A stretch of DNA of 40,145 bases from a virus. Positions 1 to 7,097 of this stretch are shown here, piece by piece. The stretch spans positions 1 to 40,145 of the IMG/VR virus record IMGVR_UViG_3300035661_004728; one strand, given 5' to 3'. The position numbers and the translations under genes were made by a program. A model generated the notes under the pieces. It saw only the letters and a program-made list of their open reading frames with translations. It made no database searches and had not been told where the DNA came from. Each line of letters begins with the position of its first letter. The stretch's first letter is position 1.

Positions 1-22
1 TCAAATCCTGTCCCCGCACCCA
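1..22 (+). tRNA. 3' end of an initiator tRNA-like gene (partial)
   Basis: The first 22 bases read as the end of a tRNA: TCAAAT (T-loop part), CCTGT (3' half of the T-stem), CCCCGCA (3' half of the acceptor), C (discriminator) and CCA. The acceptor strand CCCCGCA with an A at position 72 is the hallmark of bacterial initiator tRNA (C1-A72 mismatch), and TTCAAATCC is its usual T-loop. The 5' part lies before the window and cannot be checked. The usual initiator discriminator is A; here it is C. The integrase stop codon overlaps this element on the other strand. Confidence 0.5.
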
Positions 23-1626
23 TCGCCACCCCATACTTTCGGAGTGGCAGCTAAAGCAAAGACATCCAAAGCCCTCCTCGGGAAACCGAGGAGGGCTTTT
101 GTCGCTATGGCCACCTCGAGTCCGTAGGCGCCCATGCCTTCGCGGGGCTGGAATTCCACCTGGTGGATGATGCGGCGCAGGGCGTCGCGGACTTCGCCGG
201 CGTCGGGATCCTCCAGGGCTTCCTCCAGGTGGTCGACGGCCTCGCGGTAGAAGGCCAAGGCCTGCGGCTGCAGCTGGATCGGTGCGCCGGCGGCCTCGAT
301 GTCGGCGGCGGCCGCGCTGGCCAGCTGGGCCTCCAGTGCCGAGCGCCTGGCCTTCAGGGGCCGGGTGGCGGCGGCATAGTCATCCATTTCCATGGCGCCG
401 CCCATGTAGGCGTCTGTGGCGCGCTGGAGCCGTTGCTTCAGGTCGGCCAGCTCGCGCTCCATGGGCGCGCGGTCGCGCATGGCGGCGCGGCGGGCGGCGT
501 CGGCCGAGGCATGGAAGTCTCGTACGGCCTTCTGCAGCGCCACGGGCTGAACCAGGGCCTTGCGGAAGCCATCCAGGACACGCGCCTCGAGGCGCGGGGC
601 GGAGATGCACTTGCCGTTGTCGCACGTGCCGCGCTCGCGCTTGTTGGCACAGGCGTACTTCTGCCCGTTGAGCGTCATCCGCCCGCCGCAGGCGGCGCAA
701 CGGATGAGGCCGGACAGCAGGCGCGCCGGCCGGCGCTGGCGTGGACGGTCGGCGATGGCCGCGCCCTCCAGCTGGCCGCCCCAGGCGCCGACGGCCGCCT
801 GGGCGCGGGCCCATAGATCGTCGCTGATGATGCGCAGATCCGGCGCGGCCTGGTGGATCCACTGGTCTGGCGGATTGAGCACGCCGGCGCGGCGGCCGGT
901 GTCCGGATCCTTGCGGAATCGCCGGCGATTGAAGACGCGAACGCCGATATAGAGCTGCTGGTGCAGGATGCCGTCGCCGCAGCGGCGGTCGCCGGTGATG
1001 GTGGTCTGGGACCAGGTCCCGCCGCGCGGGCCGGGGACACCCTCGGCGTTGAGCATGGCGGCGATCGCCTTGCCTGACTTGCCGCCAGCGTAGGCCTCCA
1101 GGATCCGCGTGACGATCTTTGCCTCGGCCGGCTCGACCACCAGCTGGCCGGCCTCGGCGCCCGGCCGGTAGCCATAGCACCGGCCGCCACCGGACCCTCC
1201 GGCGCGCACCTTGGCGATCTGGCCGCGGCGGGTTTTCTTGCCCAGCTCGTCCAGGAAGATGTCGTCCATCATACCGAACAGGCCGACGTGCATCTTGGTG
1301 ACTACGCCCTGGCTGAGGGTCTCCAGGCGCACGCCGTGGAAGGTCAGCCGCTTGAAAATGTGGGCGCTGCTCTCCTGGTCGCGCGCCATGCGGTCCATGG
1401 CCTCGGCCATGACCACGTCGAAGCGGCGTTCAGCAGCGGCCGCCAGCAGCGCCACCATGCCCGGCCGGTTGGCCAGGGTGGCGCCGGAGATCTCCGGATC
1501 GGTGAAGGCCGCGACCTCGGTCCACCCGCGCTTGGCCAGGGTGTCGCGCATCATCGCCAGCTGGTCGCCGGCAGAGAGTTCATTCTGCTTTTCGTCAGAG
1601 AAGCGGGCGTAGAGGGCGACGCGCAT
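1..1626 (-). CDS. int: large serine recombinase (phage integrase)
   Basis: A 541-residue site-specific recombinase that would integrate and excise the phage. The N-terminal resolvase domain starts with MRVALYARFSDEKQ; the serine of ARFS is the expected nucleophile, and the Arg-rich MAEAMDRMARD region follows near residue 75. A Recombinase domain (about 150-290), a zinc ribbon with two CxxC-type pairs (CAACGG and later CDNGKC, about 310-345) and a coiled-coil-rich C-terminus (about 360-440) follow, which is the usual large serine recombinase plan. It is the last gene of the leftward operon, 2 nt after the stop of the preceding small gene. The last 25 or so codons pass through a terminator hairpin and the candidate attL core, so the exact C-terminus depends on the integration state. 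Confidence 0.95.
   Translation of the reverse strand: MRVALYARFSDEKQNELSAGDQLAMMRDTLAKRGWTEVAAFTDPEISGATLANRPGMVALLAAAAERRFDVVMAEAMDRMARDQESSAHIFKRLTFHGVRLETLSQGVVTKMHVGLFGMMDDIFLDELGKKTRRGQIAKVRAGGSGGGRCYGYRPGAEAGQLVVEPAEAKIVTRILEAYAGGKSGKAIAAMLNAEGVPGPRGGTWSQTTITGDRRCGDGILHQQLYIGVRVFNRRRFRKDPDTGRRAGVLNPPDQWIHQAAPDLRIISDDLWARAQAAVGAWGGQLEGAAIADRPRQRRPARLLSGLIRCAACGGRMTLNGQKYACANKRERGTCDNGKCISAPRLEARVLDGFRKALVQPVALQKAVRDFHASADAARRAAMRDRAPMERELADLKQRLQRATDAYMGGAMEMDDYAAATRPLKARRSALEAQLASAAAADIEAAGAPIQLQPQALAFYREAVDHLEEALEDPDAGEVRDALRRIIHQVEFQPREGMGAYGLEVAIATKALLGFPRRALDVFALAATPKVWGGDGCGDRI
7..18. other. candidate attL core (12 bp)
   Basis: CCTGTCCCCGCA is repeated in the same orientation at 38889-38900. 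It lies inside the tRNA-like 3' end and inside the last codons of the serine integrase gene, where an attachment site is expected. If real, the integrated element spans about 7 to 38900. Identification rests on this repeat, its position and the gene content on each side; a 12-bp match alone could be chance. Confidence 0.5.
68..100 (+). terminator. intrinsic terminator with GAAA loop
   Basis: Perfect 14-bp inverted repeat, 68-81 (AAAGCCCTCCTCGG) with 86-99, closed by a GAAA tetraloop and followed by a short T run on the + strand. It is well placed to end transcription of the tRNA that enters from the left. It lies inside the 3' coding part of the leftward integrase gene. Read leftwards it has only three U residues after the stem, so termination of the integrase transcript would be weaker. 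Confidence 0.8.
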
Positions 1627-1628
1627 GG

Positions 1629-1811
1629 CTATGGAGTGGCCTGTGTCGGCGGCGGGTTAGAGAGTCGCGCACGCTGGCGCCGCTCCGCCCATCTAGCAAT
1701 GGCGCCCACCAAGTGCAGGAAGTCGTCGTCGACTTCCTCCTCGGCCGGCAATGAGGCCTGCTGACCTATCGGCAAGCGCTCGGGTGCGGGTTGGCGGGCC
1801 GGCGGGGGCAT
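1629..1811 (-). CDS. small hypothetical protein upstream of integrase
   Basis: A 60-residue protein of unknown function. A Pro/Ala-rich N-terminus is followed by an acidic stretch (EEEVDDDFLHL) and a predicted amphipathic helix. It starts 3 nt after the stop of the 99-residue gene upstream and stops 2 nt before the integrase ATG, so it looks translationally coupled to both. Such a position suits an excision or directionality factor, but no HTH or winged-helix signature can be seen, so this is only a guess from location. Confidence 0.5.
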   Translation of the reverse strand: MPPPARQPAPERLPIGQQASLPAEEEVDDDFLHLVGAIARWAERRQRARLSNPPPTQATP

Positions 1812-1814
1812 GGG

Positions 1815-2114
1815 CTAGGCCTGCGCCTTCTTGGCATAGGGACCCATGACGGCGTAGCGGAAACGAGGTTGGGTGGCGGCTTCGGCCCGGGCCTTGTCGC
1901 GCTGGTCGGTGAGTTCGGCGACCTCGATCTCGGCTTCTTCGATCCGTTCCACCGCCTGGGCGATCTGCTCAAGCAGATTTACGATCGTCTTTGGCCTGAC
2001 GCGTAAATAGGCATGTCGCATGTCGCGCCGAGCGCGCGCGATCGCTACAGCCATTTCTGCCCGCATGGCTTGAAATTCGGCGGCGCGCTTTGGGTCCAGG
2101 GCCATCACCCCCAT
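1815..2114 (-). CDS. hypothetical coiled-coil protein
   Basis: A 99-residue protein of unknown function, rich in Ala, Arg and Glu. Residues about 10-85 form a nearly continuous helical heptad pattern (AVERIEEAEIEVAELTDQRD), so a coiled coil or helical hairpin is likely. The ATG overlaps the end of the ASCH gene by 10 nt and the stop is 3 nt from the next small gene, placing it firmly in the leftward operon. No family is recognised. Confidence 0.6.
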   Translation of the reverse strand: MGVMALDPKRAAEFQAMRAEMAVAIARARRDMRHAYLRVRPKTIVNLLEQIAQAVERIEEAEIEVAELTDQRDKARAEAATQPRFRYAVMGPYAKKAQA

Positions 2115-2599
2115 CCGATTGGGCGCACGGCCGCCGCATGGTCGAGGACCGGGCCAAGGCGGGCCTCAAAGTCCTCGGGCGGTGTCCAGTTGAAGAGGCC
2201 CTGGCGGCCGATGCAGGGGACAGGTGCGGCAAGCCTGCGGATATTTTCGATGCGCCAGGCAAAACGACCGCGAGCGAAGTTGCCGGCGGCCAGGTCGGCT
2301 TTGGTCAGGTGGTCGGCGACGGTCTCGGCGCGGCGACAGGCGACCAGCTGGCCGATCGCCACCACGGCGCCGAGCGGCAATTGGGCGGGCCAGCTGACGC
2401 CGAACGCATCGATGCACAGTCGGTCGGGGCAACCCGCCAGATCGAGGGTCTTGGCGGCATGGATGGCGATTGGGCCGCGGTGCTTGGTGTCCCAGTGGCG
2501 GGTCTCGTGTCGCTTGACGCCGGCGGCCATGAGGGAGGCCCAGGGCTGCCATAGCGAAATGGCCTTGATCGGCCGGACTTCTATGATCGTGTCGAGCAC
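2105..2599 (-). CDS. ASCH-domain (PUA-like) protein
   Basis: About 164 residues. The N-terminal part has the ASCH signature: KAISLWQPWASLMAAGVKRH followed by ETR, then a beta-rich GPIAIHAAK segment. ASCH domains adopt a PUA-like fold and are thought to bind RNA or modified nucleotides; related phage proteins usually lack a defined function. I chose the GTG at 2599 because AAGGAG ends 6 nt before it. The ATG at 2605 is the other possible start, but it abuts the AAGGAG with no spacing. It lies downstream of the Gly-X repeat region and overlaps the following gene by 10 nt. Confidence 0.75.
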   Translation of the reverse strand: MLDTIIEVRPIKAISLWQPWASLMAAGVKRHETRHWDTKHRGPIAIHAAKTLDLAGCPDRLCIDAFGVSWPAQLPLGAVVAIGQLVACRRAETVADHLTKADLAAGNFARGRFAWRIENIRRLAAPVPCIGRQGLFNWTPPEDFEARLGPVLDHAAAVRPIGWG

Positions 2600-2627
2600 G
2601 AACATCTCCTTGAGAGGTGATGAAGAT

Positions 2628-2679
2628 GCGGGCGGCCGGGGGTGCGAGTCCGAAGGAAACGAGCCAACCGGCCGCCCGC
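2628..2679. repeat. 12-bp inverted repeat (hairpin)
   Basis: GCGGGCGGCCGG at 2628-2639 is the exact complement of CCGGCCGCCCGC at 2668-2679, with a 28-nt loop. It sits in the only real gap of the leftward operon, between the Gly-X repeat ORF and the ASCH gene. There is no T run, so it is more likely an mRNA stabiliser, attenuator or Rho-dependent element than an intrinsic terminator. Confidence 0.6.
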
Positions 2680-2684
2680 AGGGA

Positions 2685-2926
<242 letters not shown>

Positions 2927-2936
<10 letters not shown>

Positions 2937-3223
2937 TTTGCGGCTTCCCAGAGGGCGGTCGCCTCGGGGGTACATTCGAGGATGGCGCTGATTTTACGCA
3001 GTTCGATGTCCGCCCTGGCGCCGATGCGCGATCCGTCCTGAGGGCCGATGCCGGCAAGGCCGACAACACCTTGGGTCGCCTTCGACCAGTAGATGGCATT
3101 GCGGGCGCTCTTCAGCTTGATAGCCTCGCCATCAGTGTCTTCGGCATAGCCGAAAAAGACCCCTCGCAATTCGGTGCATACGACAACGGGACGGCCTTTG
3201 GGGGCAGTGGCAGTATCGACCAT
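2927..3223 (-). CDS. DUF6948-like phage protein
   Basis: A 98-residue protein resembling the DUF6948 family of small phage proteins: VVVCTELRGVFFGYA, then a KLKSARNAIYWS strand pair, VGLAGIGP and RIGARADIELRKISAIL, ending with a short acidic helix. The function of the family is unknown; it often lies near phage early genes. It follows the ParB-like gene by 39 nt and overlaps the Gly-X ORF start by 10 nt. Confidence 0.65.
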
Positions 3224-3262
3224 GGAAATCTCCTGTGGTGGTCGGTTGGGAAAGGGGTGGGA

Positions 3263-4714
3263 TTAGTCCTCGGCCTCATCGTCCTCACCGGCATCGGCGG
3301 GATCGGTGACGTCGTCTTCGAGGTCGGTCTGTAGGTCGGCCTCGCCTTCCATCAGGGCCGTGGCGGCGAAGCCGCAGGCGGCGTTGAGGGCAATGGCCAG
3401 GGCGATCAGGCCACCCTCGGCGTCGGGGATGGACTGGTGGTAGGTAGTGCTGGCCACACGCTTGCCGCGGGCGTCCACGATCTCGGAGCCCTTGCGGCGC
3501 ACCGGCAGGGCGATGCCGAAGCCCTCAACGATGTCGATGAGTTCCGGCGATAGGGGCTGAACAACCACCTTCTTCAGGGCCTGGCCCACGGCGTGGGCCT
3601 TGTCTTTCGTGGCCTTGCTGACGGCCTGGGCCTCCGCCCGCCGCTTCTTATCTGCGGCCTGCTCGGCTGCGCGGTCGGCTACGGCCTGGAGCATCGCCGG
3701 GTCACACTCGAAGGGCGGATTTAGCCAAGCGGTATGATAGCGGCCTTCCGGCGGACTAACGCCGAGGGTCTGGCGGACGGCTTCAAGGGCCGGTTCGATA
3801 TCCTTCAGGGCGAGGTTGTAGTGATCGACCTTGGCCTGGCTGGCCCTATAGCCTGCCTTCACGGTCGCCGCGCCGGTATTCCAGCCCGTGCCGAAGTCGA
3901 GCCAATGGCGCTCGGCCAGATCGTCCTCTACGTCGCCGGCGTGTCGCCAGTCGCAGGGGCAGGCGCTGTAGTAAGCCGCCTTGCCCTGGCTGGCCTGGTG
4001 GTGGAGGACTTCCAGCAGAATGAGGCGCTGGGCGTCAGTGACCTCGATCGGCTCGGCCTTGGGCTGGCTGAGGATCTTCAGCGCCTCATGCAGGGAGATA
4101 TGCCCCATGCGAAGGCGGCCCTGGTCGGCGCCGTCCAGGCCCATCAACTGCCTATGCTGCTGGACGTAGCGGACGGAGCGTTTGGTGGCGGCCGCGATCT
4201 GTTCGTTGGTGCGGCCGTGGAGGGTGGCCAGGCGCTCGAAGCCGGCGGCGATCTCCATGTGGTTGAGGTCGGTGCGGTTGAGATTTTCGACCAGGCCGTC
4301 CTCGGTGTGGGTGAGGTCGTCGACGGCGCGGACGGGGCAGATCTCCACGTGGTCGGCGGGCCAGCGGCCGTCGGCGATCAGCAGGCCCCATGCGCGCCAG
4401 CGGCGCTCGCCCATGCCCAGTCGGAAGAGATTGGGATCATCGGTCGGCCGCAGCAGCGGCTTCTGGAGGATTCCCCGCTCGAATATGCCGTCGGCGAATT
4501 CGGCCAGATCGTCCTCGTTGAAGTCTTCGCGGGCGTTGGCCTTGTCGCGGATGATCTGGGCGTGGGTGACGGCCACATGGCCATCGGGGATGGCGCGCAC
4601 GGCGTTCGCCTCCACCAGCTGAGGGCCCTTGTCGCTCAGCCAGGCCACGGCGCGGGCGTTGTCGATGGCGAAGAGGATAGGGGCCGCCGAGACGGCGAGA
4701 GGGGTCAGTTCCAT
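3263..4714 (-). CDS. ParB-like partition/nuclease-fold protein
   Basis: A 483-residue protein with a ParB/sulfiredoxin-like N-terminal domain. Box II motif GERRWRA is at 102-108, followed by VENLNRTDLNHMEIA at 142-156 (ParB box III-like) and a helix-turn-helix at about 163-190. The middle (about 230-330) contains Cys/Trp-rich and aromatic segments, and the C-terminus is very acidic. In plasmid-like phages ParB binds centromere sites, but no parA is present, so a DNA-binding regulatory or nuclease role is equally possible. It is the largest gene of the leftward early operon, and the stop of the 27-residue ORF lies 1 nt before its start. Confidence 0.85.
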   Translation of the reverse strand: MELTPLAVSAAPILFAIDNARAVAWLSDKGPQLVEANAVRAIPDGHVAVTHAQIIRDKANAREDFNEDDLAEFADGIFERGILQKPLLRPTDDPNLFRLGMGERRWRAWGLLIADGRWPADHVEICPVRAVDDLTHTEDGLVENLNRTDLNHMEIAAGFERLATLHGRTNEQIAAATKRSVRYVQQHRQLMGLDGADQGRLRMGHISLHEALKILSQPKAEPIEVTDAQRLILLEVLHHQASQGKAAYYSACPCDWRHAGDVEDDLAERHWLDFGTGWNTGAATVKAGYRASQAKVDHYNLALKDIEPALEAVRQTLGVSPPEGRYHTAWLNPPFECDPAMLQAVADRAAEQAADKKRRAEAQAVSKATKDKAHAVGQALKKVVVQPLSPELIDIVEGFGIALPVRRKGSEIVDARGKRVASTTYHQSIPDAEGGLIALAIALNAACGFAATALMEGEADLQTDLEDDVTDPADAGEDDEAED

Positions 4715-4715
4715 G

Positions 4716-4799
4716 TCAGCTCCAGACGAGACGGGCGAGGATGGCCACCAGGATGACCAGGGCCGCGATTTCGATGAGGGTTTGGGTGCGCTCGCTCAT
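4716..4799 (-). CDS. 27-residue single-pass membrane microprotein
   Basis: A very short ORF that exactly fills the gap between two genes. Its ATG overlaps the upstream stop as ATGA (4796-4799), and its TGA is 1 nt before the ParB-like ATG. It encodes MSERTQTLIEIAALVI and then more hydrophobic residues, with an Arg near the end and a C-terminal WS, that is, one transmembrane helix with short polar ends. Such perfect coupling on both sides is unlikely for a random ORF. Function unknown. Confidence 0.6.
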   Translation of the reverse strand: MSERTQTLIEIAALVILVAILARLVWS

Positions 4800-5254
4800 G
4801 CCGCGCGCCCCGCCATCGCCTTCAGCGCCGCGTTGATCGTCGCGGCGTCCATGCCGGCGATGAAGGCGACGGGCATGGTCTTTCCGGGCAGCAGGTGGTC
4901 GGGGGTGGTGGAGCCGTCCGGCTGCAGGCGGGGGATGGCGGCCATGAGGGCCACCTCGCCGGAGGCCTTCAGGTCCACGGCCTCCACCAGGGAGGCGGGG
5001 CGCTGGAGGCGCGCCAGCAGGGTGCCCAGGGCCTGCCTGGGCTCGGCGTTCCAGACGATGCAGACGCGGCCCTTGTGGTTGGCGTCCAGCCCCTCGCAGT
5101 CGGGGGCGAAGGGGCTGAGCTGGGCCAGCATGTCGTAGCGGCCGTTCGCGCGGCGCCTGGGCGCGCGGTGAGGGCCCATGGGGGCGGGCCGGTACACTTT
5201 GCCCAGCTGGGCGTTGGGCAGGTCGACGACGACGGCGAAGGGGGCGGCGCTCAT
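4796..5254 (-). CDS. hypothetical protein
   Basis: A 152-residue protein of unknown family. The centre contains GRVCIVWNAEPRQAL and alternating helix-strand segments with no obvious catalytic motif. The C-terminus (PVAFIAGMDAATINAALKA) is Ala-rich and probably helical. The start ATG overlaps the upstream stop by one base (TGATG), and its stop overlaps the microprotein start by 4 nt, so it is part of the same translationally coupled operon. GC-rich third positions support coding. Confidence 0.65.
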   Translation of the reverse strand: MSAAPFAVVVDLPNAQLGKVYRPAPMGPHRAPRRRANGRYDMLAQLSPFAPDCEGLDANHKGRVCIVWNAEPRQALGTLLARLQRPASLVEAVDLKASGEVALMAAIPRLQPDGSTTPDHLLPGKTMPVAFIAGMDAATINAALKAMAGRAA

Positions 5255-5820
5255 CAGCGCTTCCCGCTCAGCAGGTAGGCCCAGGCCGCGCCGGCGGCGG
5301 CGGCCCAGATGACGATGTTGGCGACGATGATCCAGCGGGCGGCGGGGTGCGCGCGGGGCCGGCGATTGGAGTTGATGCGACCGGGCTTGGGGGCCATGCG
5401 GGGGTTCTCCTCAGCGTGGCGGCGGGCGGCGTCCCTGGCCTCGGCGAGGGCGACGGGGGCGGCGGCGATGATGTCGGCGCCGGCCCTGGCGCAATCGAGC
5501 AGGGCGGCGGTGAGGATGGGGAACCGGCCGGGGCGGCGCAGCGCGAAGGGCTGGCATGCGCCGAGCGGGAGCAGGGCGGCCTCGGGGAAGGTGACGGCCC
5601 GCGCGCGGGGCCCCGCGGGAATGGTCAGGATGGCCGGTCGGCCGGCGCGGATATCCTCATCCCAGTCCAGCACCGTCCGGACGGGCGCGGGCAGGCCGGC
5701 GCCGAAGAAGAGGGGGCGGGGGTCGTAGAGGACCGGGTGCTCCGACGCCTGGCGGTCGTTGGCGTGGGCGACCGCGCACGGCGTGCGCCGCCCGTTCAGG
5801 TCGATGATCTGCGCGCTCAT
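5254..5820 (-). CDS. hypothetical protein with C-terminal membrane helix
   Basis: A 188-residue protein of unknown family. Residues about 1-135 are soluble and Ala/Arg/Pro-rich. A basic linker (NSNRRPRAHPAAR) leads into one transmembrane helix near the C-terminus (WIIVANIVIWAAAAGAAWAY, about 161-180), giving a tail-anchored topology. It overlaps both neighbours (4 nt upstream, 1 nt downstream). A role at the membrane during establishment or superinfection is possible but unproven. Confidence 0.65.
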   Translation of the reverse strand: MSAQIIDLNGRRTPCAVAHANDRQASEHPVLYDPRPLFFGAGLPAPVRTVLDWDEDIRAGRPAILTIPAGPRARAVTFPEAALLPLGACQPFALRRPGRFPILTAALLDCARAGADIIAAAPVALAEARDAARRHAEENPRMAPKPGRINSNRRPRAHPAARWIIVANIVIWAAAAGAAWAYLLSGKR

Positions 5821-6254
5821 CGGACGCGGACTCCATCGAACAGGCGCGGCTCGAAGGCGTCGGCGGCGATGATGTCGTCGAAGTCCGGGCCGGGCTCGCG
5901 GCCGAAGTCGTCGCGCTCGAAGGTATGTTCGGGGGTGTATTCGCCGTCGATCAGGGTCTCGTGCGAGGCCTCGGCATGGACGGGCCGCCGGGTGGCCAGG
6001 GCGCTGGGACGGACGGACTGGGCCTGCGTCGCCGGCAGGCTGGCGCGGCGGACTGTCCAGGTGCGCCTGGAGCGCAGGCCGACCATACCGAAGTAGGTTT
6101 GGCCCTCGGCCACCTCGCGGATCATGGCCTCGCGGGCCGTCTCGGAGAATTGGCCGGAGGCGATGAAGTCGCCCAGGGTGGTCTCATAGGGGCGCATGCG
6201 GTCGACCTTGACGACGACGCGCAGGTGCTTGGGGTCGAGGAAGGAAAGGGACAC
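5817..6254 (-). CDS. hypothetical protein, first gene of the leftward operon
   Basis: A 145-residue protein of unknown function that opens the leftward operon. The start is GTG at 6254, with GGAG about 9 nt upstream. The N-terminal half looks beta-rich (LRVVVKVDRMRPYETTL, TYFGMVGLRSRRTWTV) and the C-terminal third is acidic (FERDDFGREPGPDFDDIIAAD). It is about 175 nt downstream of the proposed promoter at 6429-6457. No family is recognised. Confidence 0.65.
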   Translation of the reverse strand: MSLSFLDPKHLRVVVKVDRMRPYETTLGDFIASGQFSETAREAMIREVAEGQTYFGMVGLRSRRTWTVRRASLPATQAQSVRPSALATRRPVHAEASHETLIDGEYTPEHTFERDDFGREPGPDFDDIIAADAFEPRLFDGVRVR

Positions 6255-6562
6255 GGGGCGGATCTCCAGCGGCTGGGAGGAGGGATGCCCGCCCGGATCG
6301 CCGCAGGGGACGGCGGCCCGGGCGGGGCCCTAGGACCCGGCCGGACTGGGGATCAGCGTCGGGAGACGATCACCAGCGGAACCATTCCGGACGCGCGGGG
6401 GGTCGCATCACCGGGGCGGGTGAGACGAATAACGAAACTTTTTGGTTTTGTTGTCAACCGTCATTCGAACAAATGCGGTTTTGCAAACCGACGCGCTTAG
6501 GTTGACGGCGTGCGCGTAGGGCGCGACGGTCATCGCCATGCGAAGCGCTTCGGGAGGGCCGC
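6255..6562. promoter_or_regulatory. divergent control region with operator-like motifs
   Basis: This 308-nt gap separates the leftward operon from the rightward accessory gene. The left part (6255-6420) is very GC-rich, with no clear signal. The centre is an A/T-rich island with AACGAAACTTTTTGGTT (6431-6447) and CAAATGCGGTTTTGC (6470-6484). Both recur, nearly identical, between the repressor and Cro-like genes, so they are candidate repressor or Cro operators. A TTGACG at 6502-6507 could serve the rightward gene, but no convincing -10 box follows. Confidence 0.55.
6429..6457 (-). promoter_or_regulatory. probable leftward early promoter
   Basis: Reading leftwards, TTGACA (6457-6452) is a consensus -35 box. 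With exactly 17 nt of spacer it is followed by CGTTAT (6434-6429), a weak -10 box. The spacer holds the A/T-rich motif AAACTTTTTGGTT, which recurs beside the repressor gene. It would drive the operon from 6254 to the integrase. Confidence 0.55.
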
Positions 6563-7096
6563 GTGGACGACAAGGACGCAGAGATAGAGCGCCTTCGGGC
6601 AGAGTTGGCGGCCAAGTCTACCGCCGGGGCCGAGTCGAAGTCAGCAGCGCCGCAGACTGTTCACGTGGTTGACAGCAGACCCGCCGGCAGTGGTTTTCAA
6701 CGTGGATTTACTGGCTGTCTCGGCGTTGTGGCTGCCATCGTGGTGCTCTGCATCGCCCTAGTGATGTGTAGCTCAGCCATCCACCCCAGTTCGTCGGGGT
6801 CAGCATCGTCAAGTGGCGATTCGTCCGCCAACCAACCGACGTCCCTTCCAGTGAAGTTGGGTAGGGGCTTCAGGGAATTTGATGTTACGAAATATCCCGT
6901 TCAGCTCACCAATACGACCGGTGAGACCCTAGGTTACGCTGCCGCGCATTGCGATTTTTACAACAAGGCGGGGACGCTGGTGGCAAGCGAATTCACCAAC
7001 TGGACGGACGTGCCTGCCGGGGAGCACGTCTCCGGCACGATCTACGTCAAGGTGAGCGATGCCTCGCGCTACGAGTGTCGCGGCTCAACGAACTGA
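6563..7096 (+). CDS. membrane-anchored FxLYD-like accessory protein
   Basis: A 177-residue protein starting at GTG (6563), with GGGAGG 5 nt upstream. An N-terminal helix (residues 1-20, charged) and a linker lead to one transmembrane segment at about 52-70 (CLGVVAAIVVLCIALVMC). A Ser-rich linker and a C-terminal beta domain follow; its pattern (VQLTNTTGETLGYAAAHCDF, then YNKAGTLVASEFTNW) resembles FxLYD/DUF3426-like domains. It stands alone, divergent from the early operon and convergent with the repressor, the classic place for a gene expressed in the lysogen (a moron). Codon use is less GC-rich than in structural genes. Superinfection exclusion or envelope modification are guesses. Confidence 0.7.
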   Translation: MDDKDAEIERLRAELAAKSTAGAESKSAAPQTVHVVDSRPAGSGFQRGFTGCLGVVAAIVVLCIALVMCSSAIHPSSSGSASSSGDSSANQPTSLPVKLGRGFREFDVTKYPVQLTNTTGETLGYAAAHCDFYNKAGTLVASEFTNWTDVPAGEHVSGTIYVKVSDASRYECRGSTN

Positions 7097-7097
7097 T

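Noticed and set aside
3263-4714. A parABS partition system for plasmid-like maintenance
   Set aside because: Only a ParB-like protein is present. No ParA ATPase or parS cluster was seen, and an integrase with a candidate att pair argues for integration.
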